Shown here piece by piece: positions 56,802-64,000 of a DNA stretch of 64,000 bases. The stretch spans positions 1 to 64,000 of the forward strand of contig NZ_NCST01000059.1 of assembly GCF_002088975.1 (NCBI RefSeq), given 5' to 3'. Within the stretch, counting starts at the first letter, position 1, and the number at the start of each line of letters is the position of its first letter. Under the pieces are notes generated by a model, which saw only the letters and a list, made by a program, of their open reading frames with translations, searched no databases and was not told the DNA's origin. The DNA comes from Henriciella aquimarina. Its GTDB lineage: Bacteria; Pseudomonadota; Alphaproteobacteria; Caulobacterales; Hyphomonadaceae. The position numbers were made by a program, and so were the translations under genes.

Positions 56802-58445
56802 ATGAGCCAACCGCAAAGCTATGACTATATCATTGTCGGCGCCGGCAGCGCAGGCTGTGTGCTCGCCAACCGTCTGAGCCTTGATCCGACAATCACGGTC
56901 TGCCTGATCGAGGCCGGCGGCAAGGACAAGAGCTTGATGGTGCGCATGCCCGCCGGGGTCGGCAATCTGATCAAGGAAGAGAACCCGCACAATTGGGGTT
57001 TCTACACCACGCCGCAAAAGCACATGAACGACCGCAAGCTGTGGTGGCCGCGCGGCAAGGGCTGGGGCGGGTCCTCCTCCATCAACGGCATGGTCTATAT
57101 TCGCGGCCACGCGCGCGACTATGACCAGTGGCGCCAGTCCGGCCTGACCGGCTGGGGCTATAGCGACATCCTCCCCTATTTCCGCCGCTCGGAAGGCTAT
57201 CGCGGCGAGGAGTCCACCTATCACGGCACCGAAGGCCCGCTGGCGGTGGAGGAAAGCCCGCTCGATTCAGCCGCCTATGAGGCCTTCATCAAGAGTGGCG
57301 AGCAAGCCGGCTTCCCGCGCACCGAAGACTTCAACGGCGCCCAGCAGGAAGGGATCGGCCCCTATCAACGCACCATCAATGACGGCGAGCGCTGGAGCAC
57401 CTCCTTTGCCTTCCTGCGCCCCATCATGAAGGAGCGCGCCAATCTGACCGTCATGTCGACCGCGCTTGTCAGCCGCGTCGTCTTCCGCGGCGGGCGCGCG
57501 CACGGGGTCGAGACCGTTCCGGCGCGCGGCGCCGAGGCGCAAGTGGTCAAGGCGAACAAGGAGGTCATCCTCTGCGCGGGCGCCGTCCAGTCGCCGCAAA
57601 TCCTCATGCTGTCGGGCATCGGCCCGGCCGAAGAGCTGCGCAAGCATGGCATCTCGCCCATCGCCGACCGGCCCGAGATCGGCCGCAACCTGCAGGACCA
57701 TCTCGACGTCACCGTCGTTCACAAGATGACCCAGAAGCTCTCGGCCTATTCCCAGCAGGCCGGGCTGAAGAAGATCGGCGTCGGCCTGAATTACCTCTTC
57801 CGCAAGCAGGGCCCCGGACGGGACAATTTCCTGCAGGCGGGCGCCTTCCTGAAGTCGCGCGAGGGCCTCGACCGGCCGGACCTGCAGCTGCACTATGTCA
57901 ACGCCATCATGATCGAGCATGGCCGACAGGAGTTCAAATCCGACGGCTTCACCATCCATGCCTGCCAGTTGCGGCCCGAAAGCCGGGGCACCGTGACGCT
58001 CGCCAGCGGCGATCCGTTCGACCATCCGCTGATCGACCCGAACTATCTCGCCACCGAGGAAGACCGCCGCGCCATTCGCGAAGGCGTGAAGATCTGCCGC
58101 GACATTGCCGGCCAGGACGCCTTCGCCCCGATGCGCGGCGATGAAATCCTGCCCGGCGAGAAGGTGAAGAGCGATGAGGAGATCGACGCCTTTGTCCGCG
58201 AGACCGGCGAGACGATCTATCACCCGGTCGGCACGGTGCGCATGGGGATAGACGATGCCGCCCCGCTCGACGGCGACCTGAAGGTCCGCGGCGTCGAGGG
58301 TCTGCGCGTGGTCGATGCGTCCGTCATGCCGACGCTGATTGGCGGCAACACCAATGCGCCGACCATCATGATCGCGGAGAAGGCCGCCGACCTGATCCTC
58401 GGGCGCCCGGCCCCTGCCCCGACCGAGATCGCCGAGCCGGCCTGA
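56802..58445 (+). CDS. GMC family FAD-dependent oxidoreductase
   Basis: This 547-aa flavoenzyme has the dinucleotide fold DYIIVGAGSAGCVLANRL, the GMC signature KGWGGSSSINGMVYIRG, and C-terminal catalytic blocks (TIYHPVGTVRMG with the active His, and VDASVMPTLIGGNTNAPTIMIAEKAADLI). It oxidises a primary alcohol or choline-like substrate. It resembles choline/alcohol dehydrogenases, but without betB/betT beside it the substrate cannot be named. Confidence 0.93.
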   Translation: MSQPQSYDYIIVGAGSAGCVLANRLSLDPTITVCLIEAGGKDKSLMVRMPAGVGNLIKEENPHNWGFYTTPQKHMNDRKLWWPRGKGWGGSSSINGMVYIRGHARDYDQWRQSGLTGWGYSDILPYFRRSEGYRGEESTYHGTEGPLAVEESPLDSAAYEAFIKSGEQAGFPRTEDFNGAQQEGIGPYQRTINDGERWSTSFAFLRPIMKERANLTVMSTALVSRVVFRGGRAHGVETVPARGAEAQVVKANKEVILCAGAVQSPQILMLSGIGPAEELRKHGISPIADRPEIGRNLQDHLDVTVVHKMTQKLSAYSQQAGLKKIGVGLNYLFRKQGPGRDNFLQAGAFLKSREGLDRPDLQLHYVNAIMIEHGRQEFKSDGFTIHACQLRPESRGTVTLASGDPFDHPLIDPNYLATEEDRRAIREGVKICRDIAGQDAFAPMRGDEILPGEKVKSDEEIDAFVRETGETIYHPVGTVRMGIDDAAPLDGDLKVRGVEGLRVVDASVMPTLIGGNTNAPTIMIAEKAADLILGRPAPAPTEIAEPA

Positions 58446-58448
58446 TCG

Positions 58449-58982
58449 TCAGGCGCTGAGGTCGGCGTCCCAGATGCTGCGGATATGGGCGTCGGCCTCG
58501 GGGCCGAGATTGACCCAGGCCAGCCGGCCGGTCGAGGCATTGGCGATCATCACCTGCTCCTCGGGGCTGACGACACCGGCCAGCGCCTGGCGCAGGTGCG
58601 TCTGGCGCACGCTTGAACGCAGCGCCCAGACGCCCGGCATGACCTGGGCAAACTTGCCCAGCCGGTTGAGCGCGCCCAGCAGCTGGCGTTCGTCGGTTTC
58701 GGCGAGGCGCGCAATGACGAGATAGTTCGCCGGCTCTCCGGCCGGTGTCTCCTCCGCCTTGCCATGGGCGGCGAAGAGATCCTTCAACGCCGCAACCTCT
58801 CCGGCCGGACCGAAACTGCCGGTCTCCCTGTCGCTCACCTTGGTGTGCGGACCGATCCGGCGTTCGCGCGCAAAGCCCTGCATCTGGCCCAGCGTATAGG
58901 GGCCATAGACCGTACCATTGACCTGGACGCGCCATTTCGGCGGGTCGATGTCGGAGAGGTTCAGGGCCGGATCGGTTGTCAT
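58449..58982 (-). CDS. GYF_2-domain (DUF4339) protein
   Basis: This 177-aa protein starts MTTDPALNLSDIDPPKWRVQVNGTVYGPYTLGQMQGFARE; the WRVQ-NG-VYGPYT-LGQM pattern is the GYF_2 domain. The C-terminal part (ERQLLGALNRLGKFAQVMPGVWAL) is unassigned. The start at 58982 excludes 12 unlikely residues. It converges on the GMC gene, 3 bases from its stop. Function unknown. Confidence 0.82.
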   Translation of the reverse strand: MTTDPALNLSDIDPPKWRVQVNGTVYGPYTLGQMQGFARERRIGPHTKVSDRETGSFGPAGEVAALKDLFAAHGKAEETPAGEPANYLVIARLAETDERQLLGALNRLGKFAQVMPGVWALRSSVRQTHLRQALAGVVSPEEQVMIANASTGRLAWVNLGPEADAHIRSIWDADLSA

Positions 58983-59034
58983 GGGCCGACACTCTTCAGA
59001 TCGGCGGTGATTCTGCAATCGCCGTAGCGCGGCT

Positions 59035-62000
59035 TCATTCGGCCGGCTGGGCGTTCGGATGGCGCCAGCCGCGTCCGCGCGCCATGCGCCAGAGCCGCCG
59101 CATCGGCTTCATCGTCATGATGCGGTAGACGGCCGGGGCGAAGTAAAGCGCCAACAGGGCCGAACCGGCCACGCCGCCGGCCACGGCGGTCGCCAGCGGC
59201 AGCCAGAAGACATCGCCCGTCAGAATGATCGGCACGAAGCCGCCCATCGTCGTCAGCGTGGTCGCCACGATATGCCGGGTCGCGCCGACAACCACTTCGC
59301 GCTGGGCGATGACATCGTCATTGCGCGCTGCCCGGTCGCCCTGCAACAGCGACAGCACCACGATGGAGCTGTTGATCGAGATGCCGAGCAGGCCGAGTGC
59401 GCCGATAATGGCGTTGAAGCCCATGGGCAGGTTGAACATCCACACCCCGCCAAAGGCGAGGCCGACCGACATGCCGCCCGTCAGCAGGATGAGCAGCGCC
59501 ATGCGGAAGGAGTTGAAGACCAGCGCCACCGCCCCGGTCATGATCAGCACCAGCGGGATCGTCAGCGACATCAGGTTGGCCATGGCGTCCGAACGGCTTT
59601 CCGCCTCGCCCGCCACGATGATGTCATAGCCGGGCGGCGGCTCGAAACCGGACGCCTCCAGCGCCGCCTGGAAGTTCGCCATGATCGGCGACGGCAGGGA
59701 GTAAGGCTCGGTGAAGCCGTAGATCTGGTTGACGCGGCGCCCGTCGAGGCGCGTGATGACGGCGGTCTGCGGATCGAGCGTGATCTCGCCCAGCGTCGCG
59801 ATCGGCGCCCCCCCGGCCCCGCCGCGTCCGTTGCCGATCGTCTTGGCCCGCAGGTCCGCCAGTTCGGAACGGCGCGCTTCCGGCGCGATGACGCGCACGG
59901 GCACTTCCTCGATCCCTTCCAGGATGGAGCCGGCCGGCACGCCTTCCAGTTCGGCACGCAGATCGTTAGCCAGCTGCACCAGCCGTTCGCCCGACATGGC
60001 AGTGGCCGCCTCGTCGGCGCGGATGGTGACCACCGGCGCGCCGAGCTGCAGGCTCGCCTGGGTATAGGTCACGCCCGGCACACCGGCGAGCACCCGCCGC
60101 GACTCGTTGCCGAGCGCGTTCAGCGTCTCGAGATTGTTGCCGCGGATGAAGAATTCGATGGGCGCATCCACCGGCGGGCCCTGCTCGAAGGGCAGCGCCA
60201 GCACCTGCGCCTCGGGGAACTCCTCGCGCAGCGTGTCCTGGATGTCGCGCACCATGATGCGGGTGGAGAGATTGTCCTTCAGCTGCACCCAGCCGGCCGC
60301 AAAGCCCGGCACGCCCTGGGTGTTGTTGAAGGAGTTGTAGTAGACGCGCGGCGCGGCTTCCCCGAGCGTGAAATTGACCATCTCGACATGCGGATAGGTG
60401 TAAAGGATCTCGGTCGCGCGCTCGCTCGCCCGGCGGGCCTCGTGGATGGTCGCCGAGGGCGGCAGCGAAATCTCGACCTGGAACTGGTCGCGCTCGGTCT
60501 GCGGGAAGAATTGCAGGGGCAGCGAGCCGCCAAGCATGAAACCCGCCACCGTCGGCACCACACCGATCAGCACGCCCAGCAGCGGGTAGCGCAGCACGGT
60601 CCCGACCGTCCAGCGATAGCCATCGGTCACCGCATCGATGGAGATGCCGTCGCGCAGCCAGTTCTTCTTCTGGCCGGGCGCGCGCGGGCGGTCGAACCAG
60701 CCGCTGAGCGCCGGAATGACGGTCATCGCGATCAGGAAGGACATGCTGACCGAGAAGATCACCGAAGCACCGACCATGCCGATAAACTCGCCCGTCGAGC
60801 CCGGCATGAAGGCAATCGGCGCGAAGGCGAGCGCGGTCGTCAGCGTCGAGGCGAAGAGCGGGCCGAACAGCTTGCCGAGCGCGATGTCGATGGCCTCGAG
60901 GATGGAGTGGCCGCGCCCTCGCTCCTGATCGTATTCGTCATAGACCACGATGGCATTGTCGATCAGCAGGCCGAGCGAGATGACGAGCCCCGTCACCGAC
61001 ATCTGGTGCAGCGGGAACTGGAAGAAGTTGAACAGGATCAGCACCAGCGCCACGGTCAGCGGCAGCGCCGTGCCGACCACGAAGGCCGCCCGCCAGCCCA
61101 TCACCAGGAACAGCACCAGGAAGACGATCAGCGCCGAATAGAGCAGGTTCTGCGCCAGCCCGTTCAGCCGCGCCTCGGTATAGACGCTCTGGTCATAGAG
61201 GATACGCACATCGATCTCGGCAGGCGAGTTCTCCTCGAATTCGGCGACAAGCGCGCGCGCCGTCTCGGCCCACTGGTCGACGCGTTCATGCGGCTGGATG
61301 AAGGCGGCGACCATGACGGAGCGCTTGTTGTCGGTGAAGTTCATCACCGTGGCCGGGTCCTCGATGCCCTTCTGAACCTCGGCGATATCGCCGACCCGCA
61401 GCGCGCTGCCATCCTCTCGCTGGACCAGCGGCACCGCCCGGATCCGGGCGATGCTGTCGAACGAGCCGCCAACTTCGAGGCCGACATTCGACTGCTCCCC
61501 GCGCACCTGTCCGGCCGGCACCTTGGCATCGGCCGCCGCGATCAGCCGGGCGGCATCGGGCATGGAGAGCCCGGCGGCCGCCAGCGCTTCCGGATCGATG
61601 ACGACGCGCACCTCCTCCTCCGGCAGGCCGAAAGTCTGGGTTTCTTCCGTGCCGGCCAGGTTCTGGAAGCGGTCGGACAGGTTCCGGGCATAGCGCGTCA
61701 TCACGGCGAGTTCCGGTTCGCCCTCGCCTTCCCAGACAAGCCCGACCAGCAGGGTCGACGCGCCGATATAGAGCCGGCGCACATCCGGCGTGCTTGCCGT
61801 GTCTGGCAGGTCGGACCGCGCCTTGTCGACCTGCCCCCGGATCAGCGTCCAGGCATCGTCGACTTCGGCTTCGCTCAGGCTCTCATCGATGCGCAGCGAA
61901 ATCTGCGAGACATTGGCGCGCGAGACCGACTGGATCTCCTCGACTTCCGGCAATTCCATGATGGCCGACTCGATCGGGTCGGTGACGGTCGCCTCGACAC

Positions 62001-62166
62001 GCTCGGCATCGGCACCGGGCAGTGTCGTCAGCACATAGCCATAGCGCTCCACCAGGGTCGGGTCTTCCTGGCGGCCCAGCGTCAGGATGGAGCCGAGCCC
62101 CCCGGCAATCGCGACCAGCACGAACAGGATGGTCAGGCGCGGCAGTCTGTAGAAGAGCGTTCGCAT
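59035..62166 (-). CDS. RND efflux transporter permease
   Basis: This 1043-aa inner-membrane pump has the RND layout: 12 membrane helices with two large periplasmic loops. The proton-relay helix region reads GLVISLGLLIDNAIVVYDEYD, with the Asp pair in the expected place. It has the N-terminal MRTLFYRLPRLTILFVLVAIAGGLGS and the family motif GRQEDPTLVERYGYVLTTLPGA. It exports drugs, solvents or other amphiphiles using the proton gradient. The adaptor gene lies 15 bases upstream; no outer-membrane channel gene is in the window. Confidence 0.94.
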   Translation of the reverse strand: MRTLFYRLPRLTILFVLVAIAGGLGSILTLGRQEDPTLVERYGYVLTTLPGADAERVEATVTDPIESAIMELPEVEEIQSVSRANVSQISLRIDESLSEAEVDDAWTLIRGQVDKARSDLPDTASTPDVRRLYIGASTLLVGLVWEGEGEPELAVMTRYARNLSDRFQNLAGTEETQTFGLPEEEVRVVIDPEALAAAGLSMPDAARLIAAADAKVPAGQVRGEQSNVGLEVGGSFDSIARIRAVPLVQREDGSALRVGDIAEVQKGIEDPATVMNFTDNKRSVMVAAFIQPHERVDQWAETARALVAEFEENSPAEIDVRILYDQSVYTEARLNGLAQNLLYSALIVFLVLFLVMGWRAAFVVGTALPLTVALVLILFNFFQFPLHQMSVTGLVISLGLLIDNAIVVYDEYDQERGRGHSILEAIDIALGKLFGPLFASTLTTALAFAPIAFMPGSTGEFIGMVGASVIFSVSMSFLIAMTVIPALSGWFDRPRAPGQKKNWLRDGISIDAVTDGYRWTVGTVLRYPLLGVLIGVVPTVAGFMLGGSLPLQFFPQTERDQFQVEISLPPSATIHEARRASERATEILYTYPHVEMVNFTLGEAAPRVYYNSFNNTQGVPGFAAGWVQLKDNLSTRIMVRDIQDTLREEFPEAQVLALPFEQGPPVDAPIEFFIRGNNLETLNALGNESRRVLAGVPGVTYTQASLQLGAPVVTIRADEAATAMSGERLVQLANDLRAELEGVPAGSILEGIEEVPVRVIAPEARRSELADLRAKTIGNGRGGAGGAPIATLGEITLDPQTAVITRLDGRRVNQIYGFTEPYSLPSPIMANFQAALEASGFEPPPGYDIIVAGEAESRSDAMANLMSLTIPLVLIMTGAVALVFNSFRMALLILLTGGMSVGLAFGGVWMFNLPMGFNAIIGALGLLGISINSSIVVLSLLQGDRAARNDDVIAQREVVVGATRHIVATTLTTMGGFVPIILTGDVFWLPLATAVAGGVAGSALLALYFAPAVYRIMTMKPMRRLWRMARGRGWRHPNAQPAE

Positions 62167-62181
62167 GGCCCCCTCCTGCCC

Positions 62182-63363
62182 CTAGCCGTCGTTCTGCGCC
62201 GTCGTCGTCGGGTCGAGCTTCGGCAGCACGGGCTGTCCGGGCGTGATCCGCTGCAGGCCGTCGAGAATGATCCGGTCGCCGTCGGAGACCGCGCCGCGGA
62301 CATAGGCGCGCTCGCCCTCGCTCTGGATGATCTCGACCAGCCCGGGACGCGCGACCCAGTCCCCCTCCTCGCGCTTGGCGATATAGAGTGACCAGAGCCC
62401 GCGCTGGCCTTCCGACAGGGCGCTGACCGGCACCCATAGCCCCGGCTCGGACACGTTGCGCTGCATCTGCAGGCGCACCACCGCACCGGTCGAGACCTGA
62501 TCGGGCGCATCGATGTCGAAGACGCTGGTGACCGTGCGCTGGCCGGCTTCGATGACACCGGTGACCGAACGCAGCGTCGCCTCGACCGGGCCCTTGTCGC
62601 CGACAAGCGTATAGGTCTCGCCGGTCTCCAGCTCGGCGGCTAGGCTCGCCGGCAGGCCGATCCGCGCTTCAAGCGCACTCGTTTCGACAAGCTCGAAGAC
62701 CGGGGCGCCCGGCCCGGCAATCGCGCCTTCATCGAACAGTCTCTCGGTGATGACCCCGTCATAGGGGGCCGTCAGGCGGGCAAGGTCGATCTGGACACGC
62801 AGGGTCTCGGCCTGCGCCCGGGCCGCATCGATGCGCGCCTGCGCCGTCGAGGCCTGGGCAGCCGCCTCATCCACACGCTGCTGGGCGACATGGCCCTTGT
62901 CGAGCAGGGCCTGCTGGCGCTCGACCGTCGACATGGCGAGCGAATGGCTCGCCACCGCCTCGGCCACCTGCGCTTCGGCCGAAACCAGCTGCGAGCGAAG
63001 CGCGCGGGTATCGAGCACGGCAAGGGTCGCGCCAGCCGTGACCCGGTCACCGACATTGGCGTTCATCGTTTCGATGCGCCCACCCGTGGTGAAGCCGAGT
63101 GCCCCGCTGCGGCGCGCGCGCACCAGCCCGGTAAAGCGCTCATCGAGATCGAGCGAGGTCTGCAGCTTGGCCTGCATGACATCGACGCTGAGCGGGGCTG
63201 GCGCTTCGGCGGGCACCAGCGGGCCTTCACTGGAGCGCTGCGACAGGACGAAGGCGGCCAGACCGGCAATTGCAATCGCGATCACCAGCAGGAAGAGCAG
63301 TCCCTTGGCAAAGCTCGGCCGGGGCTCACGCCCGGCTGTCGCCTGATGATCGGACCCAGACAT
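62182..63363 (-). CDS. RND efflux periplasmic adaptor (membrane fusion protein)
   Basis: This 393-aa adaptor has an N-terminal membrane anchor (FAKGLLFLLVIAIAIAGLAAFVLS), a lipoyl domain (RRSGALGFTTGGRIETMNANVGDRVTAGATLAVLD), an alpha-hairpin (LRSQLVSAEAQVAEAVASHSLAMSTVERQQALLDKG) and beta-barrel (APYDGVITERLFDEGAIAGPGAPVFELVE). It links the RND pump to an outer-membrane channel. It follows the TetR gene by three bases. Confidence 0.94.
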   Translation of the reverse strand: MSGSDHQATAGREPRPSFAKGLLFLLVIAIAIAGLAAFVLSQRSSEGPLVPAEAPAPLSVDVMQAKLQTSLDLDERFTGLVRARRSGALGFTTGGRIETMNANVGDRVTAGATLAVLDTRALRSQLVSAEAQVAEAVASHSLAMSTVERQQALLDKGHVAQQRVDEAAAQASTAQARIDAARAQAETLRVQIDLARLTAPYDGVITERLFDEGAIAGPGAPVFELVETSALEARIGLPASLAAELETGETYTLVGDKGPVEATLRSVTGVIEAGQRTVTSVFDIDAPDQVSTGAVVRLQMQRNVSEPGLWVPVSALSEGQRGLWSLYIAKREEGDWVARPGLVEIIQSEGERAYVRGAVSDGDRIILDGLQRITPGQPVLPKLDPTTTAQNDG

Positions 63364-63366
63364 GGC

Positions 63367-64000
63367 CTAGCCCCTCCCCGGTGTGTCTGCCCGGCCCGGC
63401 GCCCGTTCGAGGCTGCGGATAACGAGGTCGGCATGGAAATCGATGAAGGCGTCCCGGCTCATCCCGCTCGGCATGGTCAGCAAGTCCGGAAACGCTTCAA
63501 AATGGGCAAACATCATCGCCAGGCCGTGCAGCGAGGCCCAGACCGATTTCGCCGTATCGGAGGGGGGGAGGTCCGGCCGGAAATGGCCCGTCTCGATGCC
63601 TTCGGTGACGATGCCGGTCAGCACGGCAAAGGCTTTGACGCGGTTGGAATCGGCCATCTCCGCGAGCTTCTCCGGAGACCGGTCCGTTATGGATTCCCCG
63701 GCAAAGGCAGCGGCATAATGGTGCGGCTTCTCCAGCGCCTTGCAGACATAGCCGGCCAGGCAATGACGCGCGCGGACGGGAAACGGCTCGCTCTTGTCGA
63801 CGATATTGTGGACGCTCTGCAGGATGCGCCCGAAAAAGGCTTCCTTGAGGATGTCGACCAGTTCGTCCTTGGAGCCGAAATACTTGTAGATCGCCGCCGG
63901 GGAATAATCGATCTCGTCGGCAATCCGGCGGATCGAGAGCCCGGCTTCGCCCTCATCGGCGAAGACTCGTTCGGCCGCATCCAGAATGGCTTCGCGCACG
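63367..64000 (-). CDS. TetR family regulator (5' truncated by the window edge)
   Basis: At least 210 aa are present. The N-terminal HTH reads AILDAAERVFADEGEAGLSIRRIADEIDYSPAAIYKYFGSKDELVDIL, the classic TetR form; the C-terminal part is a ligand-binding domain of the TetR_C type. The visible start (GTG) is at the window edge, so the first few codons probably lie beyond it. It heads the adaptor-pump operon and presumably represses it until a substrate binds. Confidence 0.92.
   Translation of the reverse strand, partial: VREAILDAAERVFADEGEAGLSIRRIADEIDYSPAAIYKYFGSKDELVDILKEAFFGRILQSVHNIVDKSEPFPVRARHCLAGYVCKALEKPHHYAAAFAGESITDRSPEKLAEMADSNRVKAFAVLTGIVTEGIETGHFRPDLPPSDTAKSVWASLHGLAMMFAHFEAFPDLLTMPSGMSRDAFIDFHADLVIRSLERAPGRADTPGRG

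Noticed and set aside
59059-62391. A 1110-codon open frame on the plus strand
   Set aside because: It is antisense to the RND permease and adaptor, with an unlikely His/Arg/Gln-rich composition and no motifs.

Overview
The window comes from an alphaproteobacterium, most likely a holdfast-forming member of the Caulobacterales/Hyphomonadales (Hyphomonadaceae-like). The signs are an hfaA-hfaB-hfaD holdfast-anchor cluster, several alphaproteobacterial DUF families (DUF3126, DUF736, DUF2274), a GC-rich composition, and an rRNA operon ordered 16S-tRNA-Ile-tRNA-Ala-23S-5S-tRNA-fMet.

Region 1 (about 1-34.25 kb) is most of an integrative conjugative element (ICE). Its right end abuts the 3' end of the tRNA-fMet gene; its left end lies outside the window. 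From left to right it holds: an IS110-family insertion sequence with a structured leader; a GNAT acetyltransferase; an ardA anti-restriction gene with small conserved genes and a ParB-like protein; a DUF736 protein and an excisionase-like HTH protein; TraF peptidase and a relaxase; a cargo island; the TraG/VirD4 coupling protein with a CopG-like partner; a second small cargo block (secreted nuclease lipoprotein, TonB-dependent receptor); an almost complete IncP-type trb mating-pair operon (trbB-C-D-E-J-L-F-G-I); DUF2274 and DUF736 genes; and a 58-codon ORF coupled to a large serine recombinase. The genes overlap tightly (ATGA/GTGA junctions), as expected of a transfer operon.

The cargo island (about 9.1-17.2 kb) is the most interesting part. 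It lies between relaxase and coupling protein, has AT-richer codon use, and encodes a DUF6338 membrane protein, an overlapping Gly/Pro-rich micro-protein, an Mre11/SbcD-like nuclease (YhaO type), an SMC/Rad50-like ATPase (YhaN type) and, convergently, an OLD-family ATPase-TOPRIM nuclease. I infer a candidate mobile anti-phage or anti-plasmid defence locus.

Region 2 (34.25-40.65 kb) is one complete rRNA operon on the minus strand, led by four tandem diverged copies of a roughly 160-bp unit. Each copy carries a TTGACG -35 box, an exact 17-bp spacer, a -10 box and a GC-rich discriminator.

Region 3 (40.65-64 kb) looks like ordinary chromosome: a CBS-domain protein; the hfaABD operon; a DUF4345 membrane protein; a large TonB-dependent receptor; a secreted repeat-containing protein; PAS, gamma-carbonic anhydrase and PhoH proteins, the last preceded by a structured, terminator-ended leader; a glycosyltransferase; an osmoprotectant-type ABC transporter; CysE serine acetyltransferase; a tandem PilZ protein; a GMC oxidoreductase; and an RND efflux pump with adaptor and TetR-type regulator (truncated by the window edge).

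All functions are inferred by reading motifs and from family knowledge; no database search was possible.
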